Below are positions 6,651-14,933 of a stretch of 40,976 nucleotides of DNA, piece by piece. Numbering within the stretch: the stretch's first letter is position 1; every line of letters starts with the position of its first letter. The DNA lies in the NCBI GenBank assembly GCA_018001635.1, contig JAGNHS010000001.1, positions 1 to 40,976 of the forward strand, written 5' to 3'. The notes below the pieces were generated by a model. It did no database searches. It was not told the origin of the DNA and saw only the letters and a list, made by a program, of their open reading frames with translations. The position numbers were made by a program, and so were the translations under genes. Source of the stretch: Pseudomonadota bacterium. Its GTDB lineage: Bacteria; Bdellovibrionota; UBA2428.

Positions 6651-7547
6651 ATGGATAAAGATGAAAATGGAGTTCCTTGGAGTCAAATAAAAAAAAATCT
6701 CAAATCAAAGCTTAACAAGCTTTCAGAGGAGAGTGTGAGTTCGTTAAAGGACAATATTGAATCAGCTTCCGAGAAAGTCAGAAGTGTTTATCATTCAGCA
6801 AAAGAACAGGCTACGAAGGAGTTGGATGGGTTTAAGGCAACTCTTAGCCACGCTTCAAAACCTAAGCCGATTAAAAGAAAAAAAATAGTTTTAAAAAATA
6901 AAGGAAATCATAAAATGAATAAATCGTTATTAATAGTCCTGAGCACGTGTGTGTTTTTAGCGGGTACTACAACGTCATTTTCAGAGGAAGAGTCTAAGCT
7001 TTTAGTGGGTCTTGCGGGTGTGGCCACTTTGCAAAAACCTTATTTTGTAAGGAACAATGCCGGCACTAAAGTGTATGGAGAGAAGAGCTATGGAATGGGT
7101 GCTACAGCGGAGTTTTCGTTAAAAGATAAAATGGGCCTAGAGGCTGATGTGCTTTATCTTAGTCATAAATTTAGGCAGGATTCGGCAGAGTTTTTTGGAA
7201 CCAACGTATCGAACACTTTTAGCAGTGGATACATACATATCCCCGTTCTTCTAAGATACAAACCATTGAGTTTCATAAATATTGGTTTAGGTGGATATTA
7301 TAGTCGGGTCGTCACCACTTGGAGAGTGAGTGCTGGTGGTTATAATAAGACATCAACTAATTATGGTCGAGATGATTTTGGTATTGCGACAGCTCTTGGA
7401 ACAGCAATTCCAATTAATGATTTGCTGAGTTTTAATGCCGATTTAAGATACACTCGTAGTCTTTCAAAAACTGCTCGAAGTTCTGGTGACGCTTTAAGGT
7501 TTTCGGAGTTTCAGGTTTTAGCAGGTCTTAAAATTGCACTTTTATAA
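6651..7547 (+). CDS. Composite ORF: DUF883-like soluble domain joined to an outer-membrane barrel
   Basis: The open frame runs without a stop through two unlike parts. Residues 1-88 (from the ATG at 6651; a GTG at 6645 is also possible, with AAGGAG at 6635-6640) are a highly charged amphipathic helix region resembling the N-terminal half of DUF883/YqjD proteins but without their membrane anchor. After a basic linker (KPKPIKRKKIVLKNK) comes an internal ATG at 6915 with its own AAAGGA ribosome site, opening a classic signal peptide. A signal peptide in the middle of a chain would not normally be used, so two products are likely. No stop or frameshift separates them. Confidence 0.6.
   Translation: MDKDENGVPWSQIKKNLKSKLNKLSEESVSSLKDNIESASEKVRSVYHSAKEQATKELDGFKATLSHASKPKPIKRKKIVLKNKGNHKMNKSLLIVLSTCVFLAGTTTSFSEEESKLLVGLAGVATLQKPYFVRNNAGTKVYGEKSYGMGATAEFSLKDKMGLEADVLYLSHKFRQDSAEFFGTNVSNTFSSGYIHIPVLLRYKPLSFINIGLGGYYSRVVTTWRVSAGGYNKTSTNYGRDDFGIATALGTAIPINDLLSFNADLRYTRSLSKTARSSGDALRFSEFQVLAGLKIALL
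6915..7547 (+). CDS. Outer-membrane beta-barrel protein (internal start)
   Basis: Started at the internal ATG 6915 this gives a 210-residue protein with a clean signal peptide (MNKSLLIVLSTCVFLAGTTT, cleavage probably near SFS-EE) and alternating hydrophobic/polar beta-strands typical of a small outer-membrane barrel (OMP_b-brl/OprF-N type), for example YGMGATAEFSL and FINIGLGGYYSRVV. It ends in FQVLAGLKIALL, like the terminal strand that barrels use for insertion. A ribosome site AAGGAA lies 9 bases upstream. This start is favoured for the exported product. Confidence 0.7.
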   Translation: MNKSLLIVLSTCVFLAGTTTSFSEEESKLLVGLAGVATLQKPYFVRNNAGTKVYGEKSYGMGATAEFSLKDKMGLEADVLYLSHKFRQDSAEFFGTNVSNTFSSGYIHIPVLLRYKPLSFINIGLGGYYSRVVTTWRVSAGGYNKTSTNYGRDDFGIATALGTAIPINDLLSFNADLRYTRSLSKTARSSGDALRFSEFQVLAGLKIALL

Positions 7548-7595
7548 AAAGATTATAAGTAAGTGATTAAAAAATATCTAAAGGAGATAATACAT

Positions 7596-7958
7596 ATGAG
7601 AAATAATAATATCGATAAAGGCACTATGTCGCATGATGCAGGAGTGCTCTTTGATGACGTGAAGTCTTATGCTGATAAATCCATACATAATATTGAGCGA
7701 GGTCTTCAAGAAACTAGTGAGTTAGGAGTAGATCTAATCGAGAAAATGTATAATTCGACAAAGTCCGCTTTAGGTTCTGCCTCAGAAAAATTTATGGAGG
7801 GGTATGAAAAGGCTTACGGACAAATGAAACACACTAGTGAAGAAGTGGGCGATATGATTAAAAGGCATCCAGTGGCTACGGCCTTTGCTGTTGCGGGCAT
7901 AGGTATTGTCATAGGGCGATATCTGATACCTAGTCATCGAAAAATCATCGACAATTAA
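7596..7958 (+). CDS. DUF883/YqjD-like membrane-anchored protein
   Basis: The ATG at 7596 is chosen over an upstream in-frame GTG (7563) because AAGGAG sits 9 bases before it. The 120-residue protein is a charged amphipathic helical region followed by a C-terminal hydrophobic anchor in KRHPVATAFAVAGIGIVIG (about residues 88-106). The anchor's 'HP..A...A.GIG...G' pattern is that of the DUF883 (YqjD/ElaB) family, tail-anchored inner-membrane proteins that in E. coli associate with ribosomes in stationary phase. It follows the composite ORF by 48 bp and probably shares its transcript. Confidence 0.75.
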   Translation: MRNNNIDKGTMSHDAGVLFDDVKSYADKSIHNIERGLQETSELGVDLIEKMYNSTKSALGSASEKFMEGYEKAYGQMKHTSEEVGDMIKRHPVATAFAVAGIGIVIGRYLIPSHRKIIDN

Positions 7959-7965
7959 TTTGTGT

Positions 7966-7998
7966 TAAAATTGTGTTAAGAAGTGAAACACAATTTTA
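7966..7998. other. Perfect 12-bp hairpin in intergenic region
   Basis: TAAAATTGTGTT (7966-7977) and AACACAATTTTA (7987-7998) pair perfectly around a 9-nt loop directly after the DUF883-like gene. No T-run follows, so it may be a weak terminator, an RNA-stabilising 3' stem or a protein-binding dyad. Confidence 0.5.
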
Positions 7999-8065
7999 AA
8001 CAACTTCACTGTCATTTGTTAACGAAGATCTATTTGTAATTTAAAGCACTTTAAAAATCTTTTTT

Positions 8066-8073
8066 GCTACAAT
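8066..8073 (+). promoter_or_regulatory. Extended -10 promoter element
   Basis: TGC immediately before TACAAT (8068-8073) forms an extended -10 element about 58 bp upstream of the preferred ATG at 8132. No good -35 hexamer is visible, as is usual for extended -10 promoters. Confidence 0.4.
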
Positions 8074-8131
8074 AGTAAATGTTGGACGTTGGTTGCCCGC
8101 TGTTGAAACAATGGAACGTGAGGGTATATCA

Positions 8132-9190
8132 ATGTCTATTTCAAAAAAAGTATTGATTGCGACAGGACCAGGTTCAAATGTGTTTCCTTTTGGTTGCGAG
8201 AAGACCTGGGTAGATCAAGGCTTAGAGATTTTTAGAGTCACCACTGTAAAACAGTTTAGTGAAATCTATAATACTAATGATTTAAATTTTGTGTATTTAG
8301 AGAGTACTTTTTGTCAAAACGCTTTTAATTTAATTGATTTGAGCAAATCAAATCCCATAGAAGACTGTGTCTGGGTTTATAGTTTAAGAGGAAATTTTGT
8401 AGCTTCTATGAGCCAGTTAGCTTTGAGTAAGGGTGCGCATTATGTGCTTCATGATCCTCCAACGGTGAGTTCTTTGTTTAGTCGTTTTCTTAAAGTTTTA
8501 AACTTAAAGGAAAAACAAGCGGCTAAAAATTATAAACCACTTACTGAGAGAATGAATGAAGCAGTTGACGAATTAAATAAAAATGGAAAATTTTATTTTG
8601 GCCCAGAAGAAGTGGCTGATTTAGTCTATGAAAATCGACATCCAAACTGGAGCCGACTTGTTGAAGAAAAGGTTCCGCAGCGTGGAACTTCTTTTGATGG
8701 ATACGATGTTTATAGAGAGCGTTATTCTTCTCTCTTAAAGAACTTGAGCCGAGAAATTAATGGGCTTCATTTAGTTTTTATAACTTTGCGCTCACGCTCA
8801 GTTCTCGATGACTCTCTTAAGAATATGAAGGTTCTAATCTCTAGTCATAACGACGATCTTTTTCCTAAAGGACAGAAAGTGAGCAATGAACTCACTCATT
8901 ATCCTGATTTGTTTCACGCCGTAAGAACAAATAAAAGCGTGGTTTTAAATAAGCCAAAGATATTAGCAGATCACGTTCAAATGAGTGGAATCAACTGTAT
9001 TTTCTCCGTTCCTGTTAAAGATCAAATGGGCAAACCTTCAGGAATGATTGTTGCACTTTGTCCTAATGAAAATCTTGAAGTCCTAAAACTTTTAGAGCAT
9101 GCCATCGATTTAACAAGTTTGATCACAAGACTGGGTAAACCTCTACAGTGCCTAGAATACTTTGATCGTGTTTATAGCAGCGCTGCTTAA
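8132..9190 (+). CDS. Degenerate receiver plus GAF-like domain protein
   Basis: The start is set at ATG 8132 because GAGGGT lies at proper spacing; the frame is open further upstream (TTG 8093, ATG 8111). Residues 4-120 follow the alternating pattern of a response-regulator receiver: KKVLIATG, LNFVYLES, CVWVYS and KGAHYVLHDP match strands 1, 3, 4 and 5. The acidic residues after strand 1 and the phospho-acceptor Asp after strand 3 appear absent, so it is likely a pseudo-receiver. Residues about 195-330 look GAF-like (LHLVFITLRSRS ... CIFSVPVKDQMGKPSGMIVAL). No output domain is seen. It is convergent with rluF, sharing TTAA at the stops. Confidence 0.6.
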   Translation: MSISKKVLIATGPGSNVFPFGCEKTWVDQGLEIFRVTTVKQFSEIYNTNDLNFVYLESTFCQNAFNLIDLSKSNPIEDCVWVYSLRGNFVASMSQLALSKGAHYVLHDPPTVSSLFSRFLKVLNLKEKQAAKNYKPLTERMNEAVDELNKNGKFYFGPEEVADLVYENRHPNWSRLVEEKVPQRGTSFDGYDVYRERYSSLLKNLSREINGLHLVFITLRSRSVLDDSLKNMKVLISSHNDDLFPKGQKVSNELTHYPDLFHAVRTNKSVVLNKPKILADHVQMSGINCIFSVPVKDQMGKPSGMIVALCPNENLEVLKLLEHAIDLTSLITRLGKPLQCLEYFDRVYSSAA

Positions 9191-9897
9191 ACTTTGTCGT
9201 TGATATCGGAGAGACTTCCAAGGAGTGAAGCTGTTTCTTCTGAGTTAAGTTCTCTCCAGCGGCCTTTGGGGAGATCTCCAAGCGTGATGTTCATGACCCT
9301 TATTCTTTTTAAGCGCATGACCCTAAATCCTAGCGCTTCAGCCATACGACGAATTTGTCGGTTTCGACCTTCGGTGAGAATAATTCGTAGTCTTCTGCTT
9401 CCCATTCTTTCCGCTTTACAAGGTGCCGTTGGACCGTCGTCTAGTTCAACGCCTCTTTGAAGATGCTGAATCTGAGAATGGCTTATAGGTTGATCAAAAA
9501 TAACAATATATTCCTTTTCGTGGCCATATCTCCGGCGAAGAATTTTGTTCACAATGTCGCCAATGTTAGTGAGTAAAATTAAACCCTCGCTCATTTTATC
9601 TAAACGACCTATGTGAAAAACACGTTCGGGGTAATTCACGGCAGTGATGATATTGTTGGGCACTTCAGGGTCGGAGGTGCATTCAACTCCAGCGGGTTTA
9701 TTAAAGGCTATGATTACGGATTTTTTATCTTTAGTGCCTACAATTTTACCATCGAGTCGAATTTCATCGCCTTCTTGAATTTGATCGCCATGAATGGCTA
9801 CTTTTCCGTTAATTGTAATTCGACCCGCTTCTACCATTCGATCAGCCTCACGGCGGGAGCAAATTCCTTGATCGGTGAAAAAGCGGTTTATTCTCAT
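9187..9897 (-). CDS. rluF: 23S rRNA pseudouridine synthase, RluF type
   Basis: A 236-residue RsuA/RluB/RluE/RluF-family enzyme. Residues 1-50 are an S4 RNA-binding domain (MRINRFFTDQGICSRREADR). The catalytic motif is GRLDKMSEGL with Asp100, and the C-terminal part contains NRQIRRMAEALGFRVMRLKRIRVMN. The ILRRRYGHEKEY segment and the S4 opening resemble E. coli RluF (modifies U2604 of 23S rRNA) more than RluB or RsuA, although the protein lacks the C-terminal extension of the E. coli enzyme. Subfamily choice is thus likely but not certain. Confidence 0.85.
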   Translation of the reverse strand: MRINRFFTDQGICSRREADRMVEAGRITINGKVAIHGDQIQEGDEIRLDGKIVGTKDKKSVIIAFNKPAGVECTSDPEVPNNIITAVNYPERVFHIGRLDKMSEGLILLTNIGDIVNKILRRRYGHEKEYIVIFDQPISHSQIQHLQRGVELDDGPTAPCKAERMGSRRLRIILTEGRNRQIRRMAEALGFRVMRLKRIRVMNITLGDLPKGRWRELNSEETASLLGSLSDINDKV

Positions 9898-9963
9898 GGC
9901 TAAGTGCGGCGGAATTTAGCTTAAATTTGATCTTCAGGCAAAAGAGAGTGAAACTACTTCTCA

Positions 9964-10755
9964 ATGATAAGTTACCTTTTTGTCTATATTGGGTTTTTCT
10001 TGCTTCCAATCATGGCCACGCTTTATGTGAGGCAAATGAAAAGCTTAAACGCAAATCCTATTGATTTAGCTTGGACTTTTCTTTTAGCGGTAGGAATCTT
10101 TTGGGCAGCCTATTTTAATTTTAGTCAGGCTTCGTTTTTATCAAGTTTAGTTGTGTTGATTTGGGCACTTCGATTGCTCACTCATCTTTGGAAAAGGCAA
10201 AAGGTTTTTTTTGCCTTTTCTGAAAGTGGCGAAGATCCTCGATATTCAAATTTAAGAAAGAATTTATCGGCGGTGGATTTTTGGAGGGTTTATACTTTTC
10301 AGTCCATTTTGCTGATTGTGATGTTAATCCCAATATTTTACTTGTTTAAATCCATTCAAAACCCCTCCTTTAAATTAGGATTGTATGCATTCGTGTGGGG
10401 CGTGCTAGCTTTGTCGTTTGAGGCTCTAGCCGATTGGCAATTGAGTCAGTTTAAGAAAAACAAGAAAAACCGTGGGAAAATTTGTCAGGTGGGCCTTTGG
10501 TCTCGGAGTCGCCACCCCAATTATTTTTTTGAATGGCTTTTTTGGTGTTGGCCCTTGTTTCTTGCGAAAAGTTGGCAGGATTTATTTTTAGCGCTTGTCC
10601 CTGCCTTGATTATGTTTGTCACTCTTAATTTTCTAACGGGAGTTAAGATCACCGAGGCTCATATGGCATCTAAGTACGGTGAGGCTTTTGAAGATTATCT
10701 TAAAAATTCCTGGTCATTTTTTCCAAAATTAATAAGGATAAAAAAACATGATTAA
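9964..10755 (+). CDS. DUF1295 / steroid-reductase-like membrane protein
   Basis: A 263-residue integral membrane protein with about six to seven hydrophobic segments. The GEDPRYSNLRKN motif (about residues 90-101), FEALADWQLSQFKKN, and GLWSRSRHPNYFFEWLFW (about 178-195) are characteristic of DUF1295, related to the C-terminal region of steroid 5-alpha-reductases and isoprenylcysteine methyltransferases. The role is probably NAD(P)H-linked lipid or sterol-like reduction in the inner membrane; the substrate is unknown. It overlaps the SnoaL-like gene by 8 bp, so they form an operon. Confidence 0.88.
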   Translation: MISYLFVYIGFFLLPIMATLYVRQMKSLNANPIDLAWTFLLAVGIFWAAYFNFSQASFLSSLVVLIWALRLLTHLWKRQKVFFAFSESGEDPRYSNLRKNLSAVDFWRVYTFQSILLIVMLIPIFYLFKSIQNPSFKLGLYAFVWGVLALSFEALADWQLSQFKKNKKNRGKICQVGLWSRSRHPNYFFEWLFWCWPLFLAKSWQDLFLALVPALIMFVTLNFLTGVKITEAHMASKYGEAFEDYLKNSWSFFPKLIRIKKHD

Positions 10756-11224
10756 ATTCTTTTTTCGACTTTTATTTTTAGGACTTGTCATACAAACTCA
10801 AGCCATGATGACTCCTCGTGAATTTTTTGAACGACTTAATAAAGACACAATGAATTTGGTGGATGAGTTTTATCATCCCGATGTGGATTTTCAGGATCCT
10901 GTCACAAGTCTTCATGGTCCAGCCGCTATTAAGCGCCACTATTTACATCAATATACAAACGTTAAAAGTATAAGGTGGGAATTTCCATCTGAAATTAAAT
11001 CAGGCAATTTATTCAGTTTCGAATGGGTTATGGTTTTGTCGCATCCCTCCTTAAATGGAGGAAAAGAGTTTCGGGTTCCGGGATCTTCCTTTATGAAAAT
11101 GGCACCTAATGGTCAGGTGATTTATCACAGAGATTATTTCGATATGGGCGACTTTGTTTACGATAGATTGCCCGTTTTTCGATGGGTCAATTCATTTATA
11201 AAGTCAAAATTAAAAGATCATTAA
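10748..11224 (+). CDS. Exported SnoaL/NTF2-fold protein
   Basis: A 158-residue protein with a hydrophobic N-terminus (residues 3-19, likely signal peptide ending TQA-M) and an NTF2-like domain: FYHPDVDFQDPVTSLHGPAAIKRHY is the usual helix plus 'DP...GP.aI..' entry, and YHRDYFDMGDFVYDRLPVF the closing strand. Proteins of this type with the DYFD...Y..LPV.R...K ending often occur beside DUF1295 and lipid-modifying genes, as here. A second ATG pair at residues 20-21 leaves open a cytoplasmic form. Its stop shares TTAA with the convergent ATPase gene. Confidence 0.78.
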   Translation: MIKFFFRLLFLGLVIQTQAMMTPREFFERLNKDTMNLVDEFYHPDVDFQDPVTSLHGPAAIKRHYLHQYTNVKSIRWEFPSEIKSGNLFSFEWVMVLSHPSLNGGKEFRVPGSSFMKMAPNGQVIYHRDYFDMGDFVYDRLPVFRWVNSFIKSKLKDH

Positions 11225-13665
11225 CGACTTTGAGTTGAGCGTGATTGTCTCCAGTTCAAAAGTGGGCGCCAGCAGAGAACCAATAGTAATAGTCCTACGC
11301 ACTTTAAGGAAGCCAATGGGCTTAACATAGAAACATGAAAAATCCTTTGTAAGCTTGAATTCCAAAATATTGCAAAAGTTATCGATAAAATAGAAAGTGT
11401 TGAAATTAACATTCTAAAACTTAAGAAAGATTTTATATCGATGATTTTTCCGGAGGGAAGAGCTTCTAGAGATATAAAGCCAATGCTGCCCAGTAGGAGT
11501 GTGAAGAAGGAAAAGCTTCGGGCCATTTCAGCATTTTGATTTTTAAGAGACGCGAAAATTATTAAGCAAAGCAAACTAACACTAAATCCAGTTCCAAGAG
11601 CTAAATAGATATCCCTTTTAGTGAGTAGATTTTTGTTGGGCTTTGAACTAATTTTTTCGCCCTTATAAGTTTTCATATTTTCAAAGACAAAGGCAGAAAT
11701 GGGGTGAACCATGAGTTCAAGTAATACTAAGTGCACAGGATACAGTAATGTGGGCCATCCTAGAAGGCTGGGAACGAGAGTTAAGAGAATGACGGGCACA
11801 TGAAACGAGAGTAGATAAGAAAAACTCTTTTTTAAATTTTCGAAAATTCTGCGACCTTCAAATAGGGCTTGAACGAGACCATAGAAGTCGTCTTTTATGA
11901 GCGCAATTTCAGCTTGGCTACGTGTTAAATCTGTGGCTCGTGGACCCATGCTAATTCCAACATCAGCGCGCCTAAGGGCGGGAGCGTCGTTGATTCCGTC
12001 TCCTGTCATGGCCACGAGTTGGCCAGTGGATTTTAGAACCTCAACGAGTTCATACTTTTGTTCGGGGCGAACTCGAGCAAATATATTTCCTTTAATATAA
12101 GCTGCTTTTCTTTGTTCAAAGCTGAGACTTGATAAATTATCTCCAGAGAAAAGATATCTATCGTCGTGGAGTAATCCCACTTCTTCAGCTACAGCGTGAG
12201 CTGTTAGTAGGTGATCTCCTGTAATCATTTTAACTTGTATTCCAGCGCTCTGACATTTTTCAACGGCTTCTCTGGCTTCTTCTCGAATCGGATCGCTAAA
12301 AACAAGTAAAGCCCTGAGTCGGCAATTTTTTTCATCATTATGTCGATCGCCATTAAAACTTGAATTCTTGGTAGCCAAAGCAAGAACACGGTTGGCCTGA
12401 GAGGAAAGCTCATTTACTTTTTTTCGAGCCACTTCAATTTCCTCTTGAGTGTTTTCACAATGCTCCACAATTCCTTCGAAGGCTCCTTTCATGCAAAGGA
12501 TTTGTTTGCCGGAATTGTGTTCCCAAACATGGGACATGTGTTTTCCTTGTGCTTCAAAGGGATAATCATAGATTAATTTCCAGAGAGATTTTTCTTGATC
12601 GAATTGTTTTTTGTTGAAAATTTTTAAGGCTTTGTCGAATATGCTTTTTTCAAGTGTGTCTACAGCAATAGGTTCGCAGGCTAAAATGGATTCTAGAATG
12701 AGTTCTTGAGGTGTGCCTCCATCTAGAGGAATTAAATTTTCTAATCGAAAAAGACCTTGAGTGAGAGTGCCTGTTTTATCCGTGCAGAGAATGTCGATGC
12801 TTCCAAGGGCTTCCACACTGGGTAATGAGCGAATGAGGACTCCTTTTTTGGAAAGTCGCCAAGCACCTAGACTTAAATAAAGAGTGTAAACAATAGCAAA
12901 TTCTTCAGGAACAGCAGCCATACCAAAGGTGATGGCGTCGATTAAACTTTGTCCGAAAGATGTTCCCCTCGTGAGCTCAAGGATAAAGAGAAAAATAACT
13001 AGCCCAATAGATATTTGGAAAAGTACTTTGATAAAGCGATCCATTTTTTGTTTGAGTGGGCTAACCGACTCTTCAGTTTTTTCCATGAGACTTGCGATTT
13101 TTCCAAAACGAGAATTTTTACCAGTTTCTTCAACTTCGCCATGTCCACGGCCGGATAAAATTGTCGTTCCAGATAAAAAAAAGTCACCAGTATTTTTTAA
13201 TACTGGAACAGACTCACCGCTGATAGAAGATTCATCAACGCTGAGATTTTCAGCATCAAGTATTTTACCATCGGCACAAAATATTTGACCTTCTTCAAAG
13301 ACCATAAGATCTCCAGGAACAACTTCTGAAGATTCTATGCTGACAATTTTAGAGTCTCGGATCACTTTAGCATTGGGTAAAAAAGTGCTGCCAAGTGCCG
13401 TTAGAGCTTTTTTGGCTTTGATGTTCAGGAATACGTCGACACCCACAACAGGAATAAAGGCGATGCTGAGAATAACGGCTTCGTGATATTGCTGAGTTAT
13501 GTAATAGAGAAATGCCAAGACCAAGAGCATGAGGCCCATCGGATCCATTAGGACGCTTTTGAGGTCGCTTATCCAATTGCTGACTTTTTTAGTTGTGACT
13601 AAGTTAGGGCCATATTTATCTAATCTGAGTAGGGCTTCTTTTGCGCTAAGTCCTTGTAAATTCAT
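11221..13665 (-). CDS. P-type cation-transporting ATPase (P2-like, PEEF subgroup)
   Basis: An 814-residue ATPase with all core elements: SGES (149-152) in the actuator domain, phosphorylated Asp296 in DKTGTLTQG, MITGDHLLTA and MTGDGINDAP for the hinge and P domain. The helix 4 motif is PEEF (253-256) instead of the PEGL of Ca2+-ATPases, and helix 6 reads LLELMVHPISAFVFE. This pairing identifies a bacterial P2-like subgroup whose ion is not established; Ca2+ or Mn2+ transport would be guesses. There is no metal-binding N-terminal domain. Convergent with the SnoaL-like gene and divergent from the RMD1-like gene. Confidence 0.92.
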   Translation of the reverse strand: MNLQGLSAKEALLRLDKYGPNLVTTKKVSNWISDLKSVLMDPMGLMLLVLAFLYYITQQYHEAVILSIAFIPVVGVDVFLNIKAKKALTALGSTFLPNAKVIRDSKIVSIESSEVVPGDLMVFEEGQIFCADGKILDAENLSVDESSISGESVPVLKNTGDFFLSGTTILSGRGHGEVEETGKNSRFGKIASLMEKTEESVSPLKQKMDRFIKVLFQISIGLVIFLFILELTRGTSFGQSLIDAITFGMAAVPEEFAIVYTLYLSLGAWRLSKKGVLIRSLPSVEALGSIDILCTDKTGTLTQGLFRLENLIPLDGGTPQELILESILACEPIAVDTLEKSIFDKALKIFNKKQFDQEKSLWKLIYDYPFEAQGKHMSHVWEHNSGKQILCMKGAFEGIVEHCENTQEEIEVARKKVNELSSQANRVLALATKNSSFNGDRHNDEKNCRLRALLVFSDPIREEAREAVEKCQSAGIQVKMITGDHLLTAHAVAEEVGLLHDDRYLFSGDNLSSLSFEQRKAAYIKGNIFARVRPEQKYELVEVLKSTGQLVAMTGDGINDAPALRRADVGISMGPRATDLTRSQAEIALIKDDFYGLVQALFEGRRIFENLKKSFSYLLSFHVPVILLTLVPSLLGWPTLLYPVHLVLLELMVHPISAFVFENMKTYKGEKISSKPNKNLLTKRDIYLALGTGFSVSLLCLIIFASLKNQNAEMARSFSFFTLLLGSIGFISLEALPSGKIIDIKSFLSFRMLISTLSILSITFAIFWNSSLQRIFHVSMLSPLASLKCVGLLLLVLCWRPLLNWRQSRSTQSR

Positions 13666-13736
13666 TTAACTCTCTTATCTATAAAATATTTATCTATTTC
13701 CACGATCAATCCTATAGTCTATTCTTATGTCAGTCT

Positions 13737-14876
13737 ATGAGCCCTTCAAGCAGCCCTAATTTGAAAATTCAAAAAGGTAATATTCGCGTTTTGTTAGCTT
13801 TTGATGTGGGTTTTGAAATTCGACTTTCGCAAATTTCCCAAATTTTTTCTTCACGTCAAAGGAATACAACTCGGCATAGAACCACCTCACGGGCATGGGG
13901 GCGAGACACACAACCTATTTGTTTGGAATATGATTCCTGTGAAATTTTTTTATTAGGAAGATTGCGGCGTTTTGAAACCCAAATATCCTTTTTTGACATT
14001 GGTGCCATTAGTGTTGAGCTTAAAACAACTTTAAGTGATGATTTTTCTGAGCTTCCACATATGGCAGAGGCCATAGTGCATTCTCGTGATTTATTGCATG
14101 CGGGTAGAGAAATACTTCAACAAATTTTTAAAAAAGCTTCTCCCGCTATCATTAAGCCAGATGCGTTTCCTGAACCTGCTGTTTTTACACTTTTTCATAT
14201 TCAAGAGCTCACTGAAGAAATTAAAGTGGATAAAGTTATAGAACTCATGGGAGCCGAATTGGCTCATACTATGCGATCTTCTATGGAATCTATGAGCCAA
14301 AATGAAGCTGTGAGATCTTTAGGTACTTTCGTAAGTTATAGCGATTTTGATGCTGTGTTTTGTTCTGAGAACGTAGGATTGATTCTTGATCAAGAGGAGA
14401 CTGAAGAAGTTCTCGATGTTTTTGAATTAGCCAACGTTCAATTAGTTGAGCTTGGATTTCTTGATAAAACTTTGGAAAAAGTTCTCATGAATCTTTATGA
14501 AGAGAAAGAACAGCAAAAAAATATTTTCAAAAGAGTTTTTCGAAGTTCAGAGCGTGAAGCAGAAAAATTGAATTCAGTTCATATTGATGCCACTTTGATT
14601 ATGGAACGTGTCGAGCAAGGATTTAAAATTGCTCAAGATCCTTATTTGGTTCGCATTCATGAACTTTGCGTGCAGAAACGATATTTGAGTTCTTTGGTTA
14701 AGGCCCTGGATCGGAAATTGGTGGCCATTCGCGATATCTTTAGCGATCAGAGAAGTCGCACTTCTAATTTGCGTATGGAAATCATGGAAATCATCATTAT
14801 CGTGCTGATATCTTTAGAATTTCTTCCAATGCTAGAGCGCTATTTGTTCTTAATAAAAAACAAGCTTTTTCCATAG
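13737..14876 (+). CDS. RMD1/YagE-family (DUF155) membrane protein
   Basis: A 379-residue protein. The DUF155 core is seen at about residues 198-255 (YSDFDAVFCSENVGLILDQE, then a helical ELANVQLVELGFLDKTLEKVL), and the C-terminus ends in the typical SNLRMEIMEIIIIVLISLEF membrane helix (about 343-362). Family members include yeast Rmd1 and Sif2-like proteins; the mitochondrial ones act in organellar translation, while bacterial function is unknown. No ribosome site is evident before the ATG. The basic stretch RQRNTTRHRTTSR (40-52) is unusual. Confidence 0.8.
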   Translation: MSPSSSPNLKIQKGNIRVLLAFDVGFEIRLSQISQIFSSRQRNTTRHRTTSRAWGRDTQPICLEYDSCEIFLLGRLRRFETQISFFDIGAISVELKTTLSDDFSELPHMAEAIVHSRDLLHAGREILQQIFKKASPAIIKPDAFPEPAVFTLFHIQELTEEIKVDKVIELMGAELAHTMRSSMESMSQNEAVRSLGTFVSYSDFDAVFCSENVGLILDQEETEEVLDVFELANVQLVELGFLDKTLEKVLMNLYEEKEQQKNIFKRVFRSSEREAEKLNSVHIDATLIMERVEQGFKIAQDPYLVRIHELCVQKRYLSSLVKALDRKLVAIRDIFSDQRSRTSNLRMEIMEIIIIVLISLEFLPMLERYLFLIKNKLFP

Positions 14877-14933
14877 CTTACGATTGACCTGCCGCGTAAA
14901 TTGCTTTAAGTTTCATCGCCTAAGGAGTCTATA

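Noticed and set aside
13856..14300. Minus-strand ORFs opposite the RMD1-like gene
   Set aside because: No ribosome sites and no protein-like character; shadows of the DUF155 frame.
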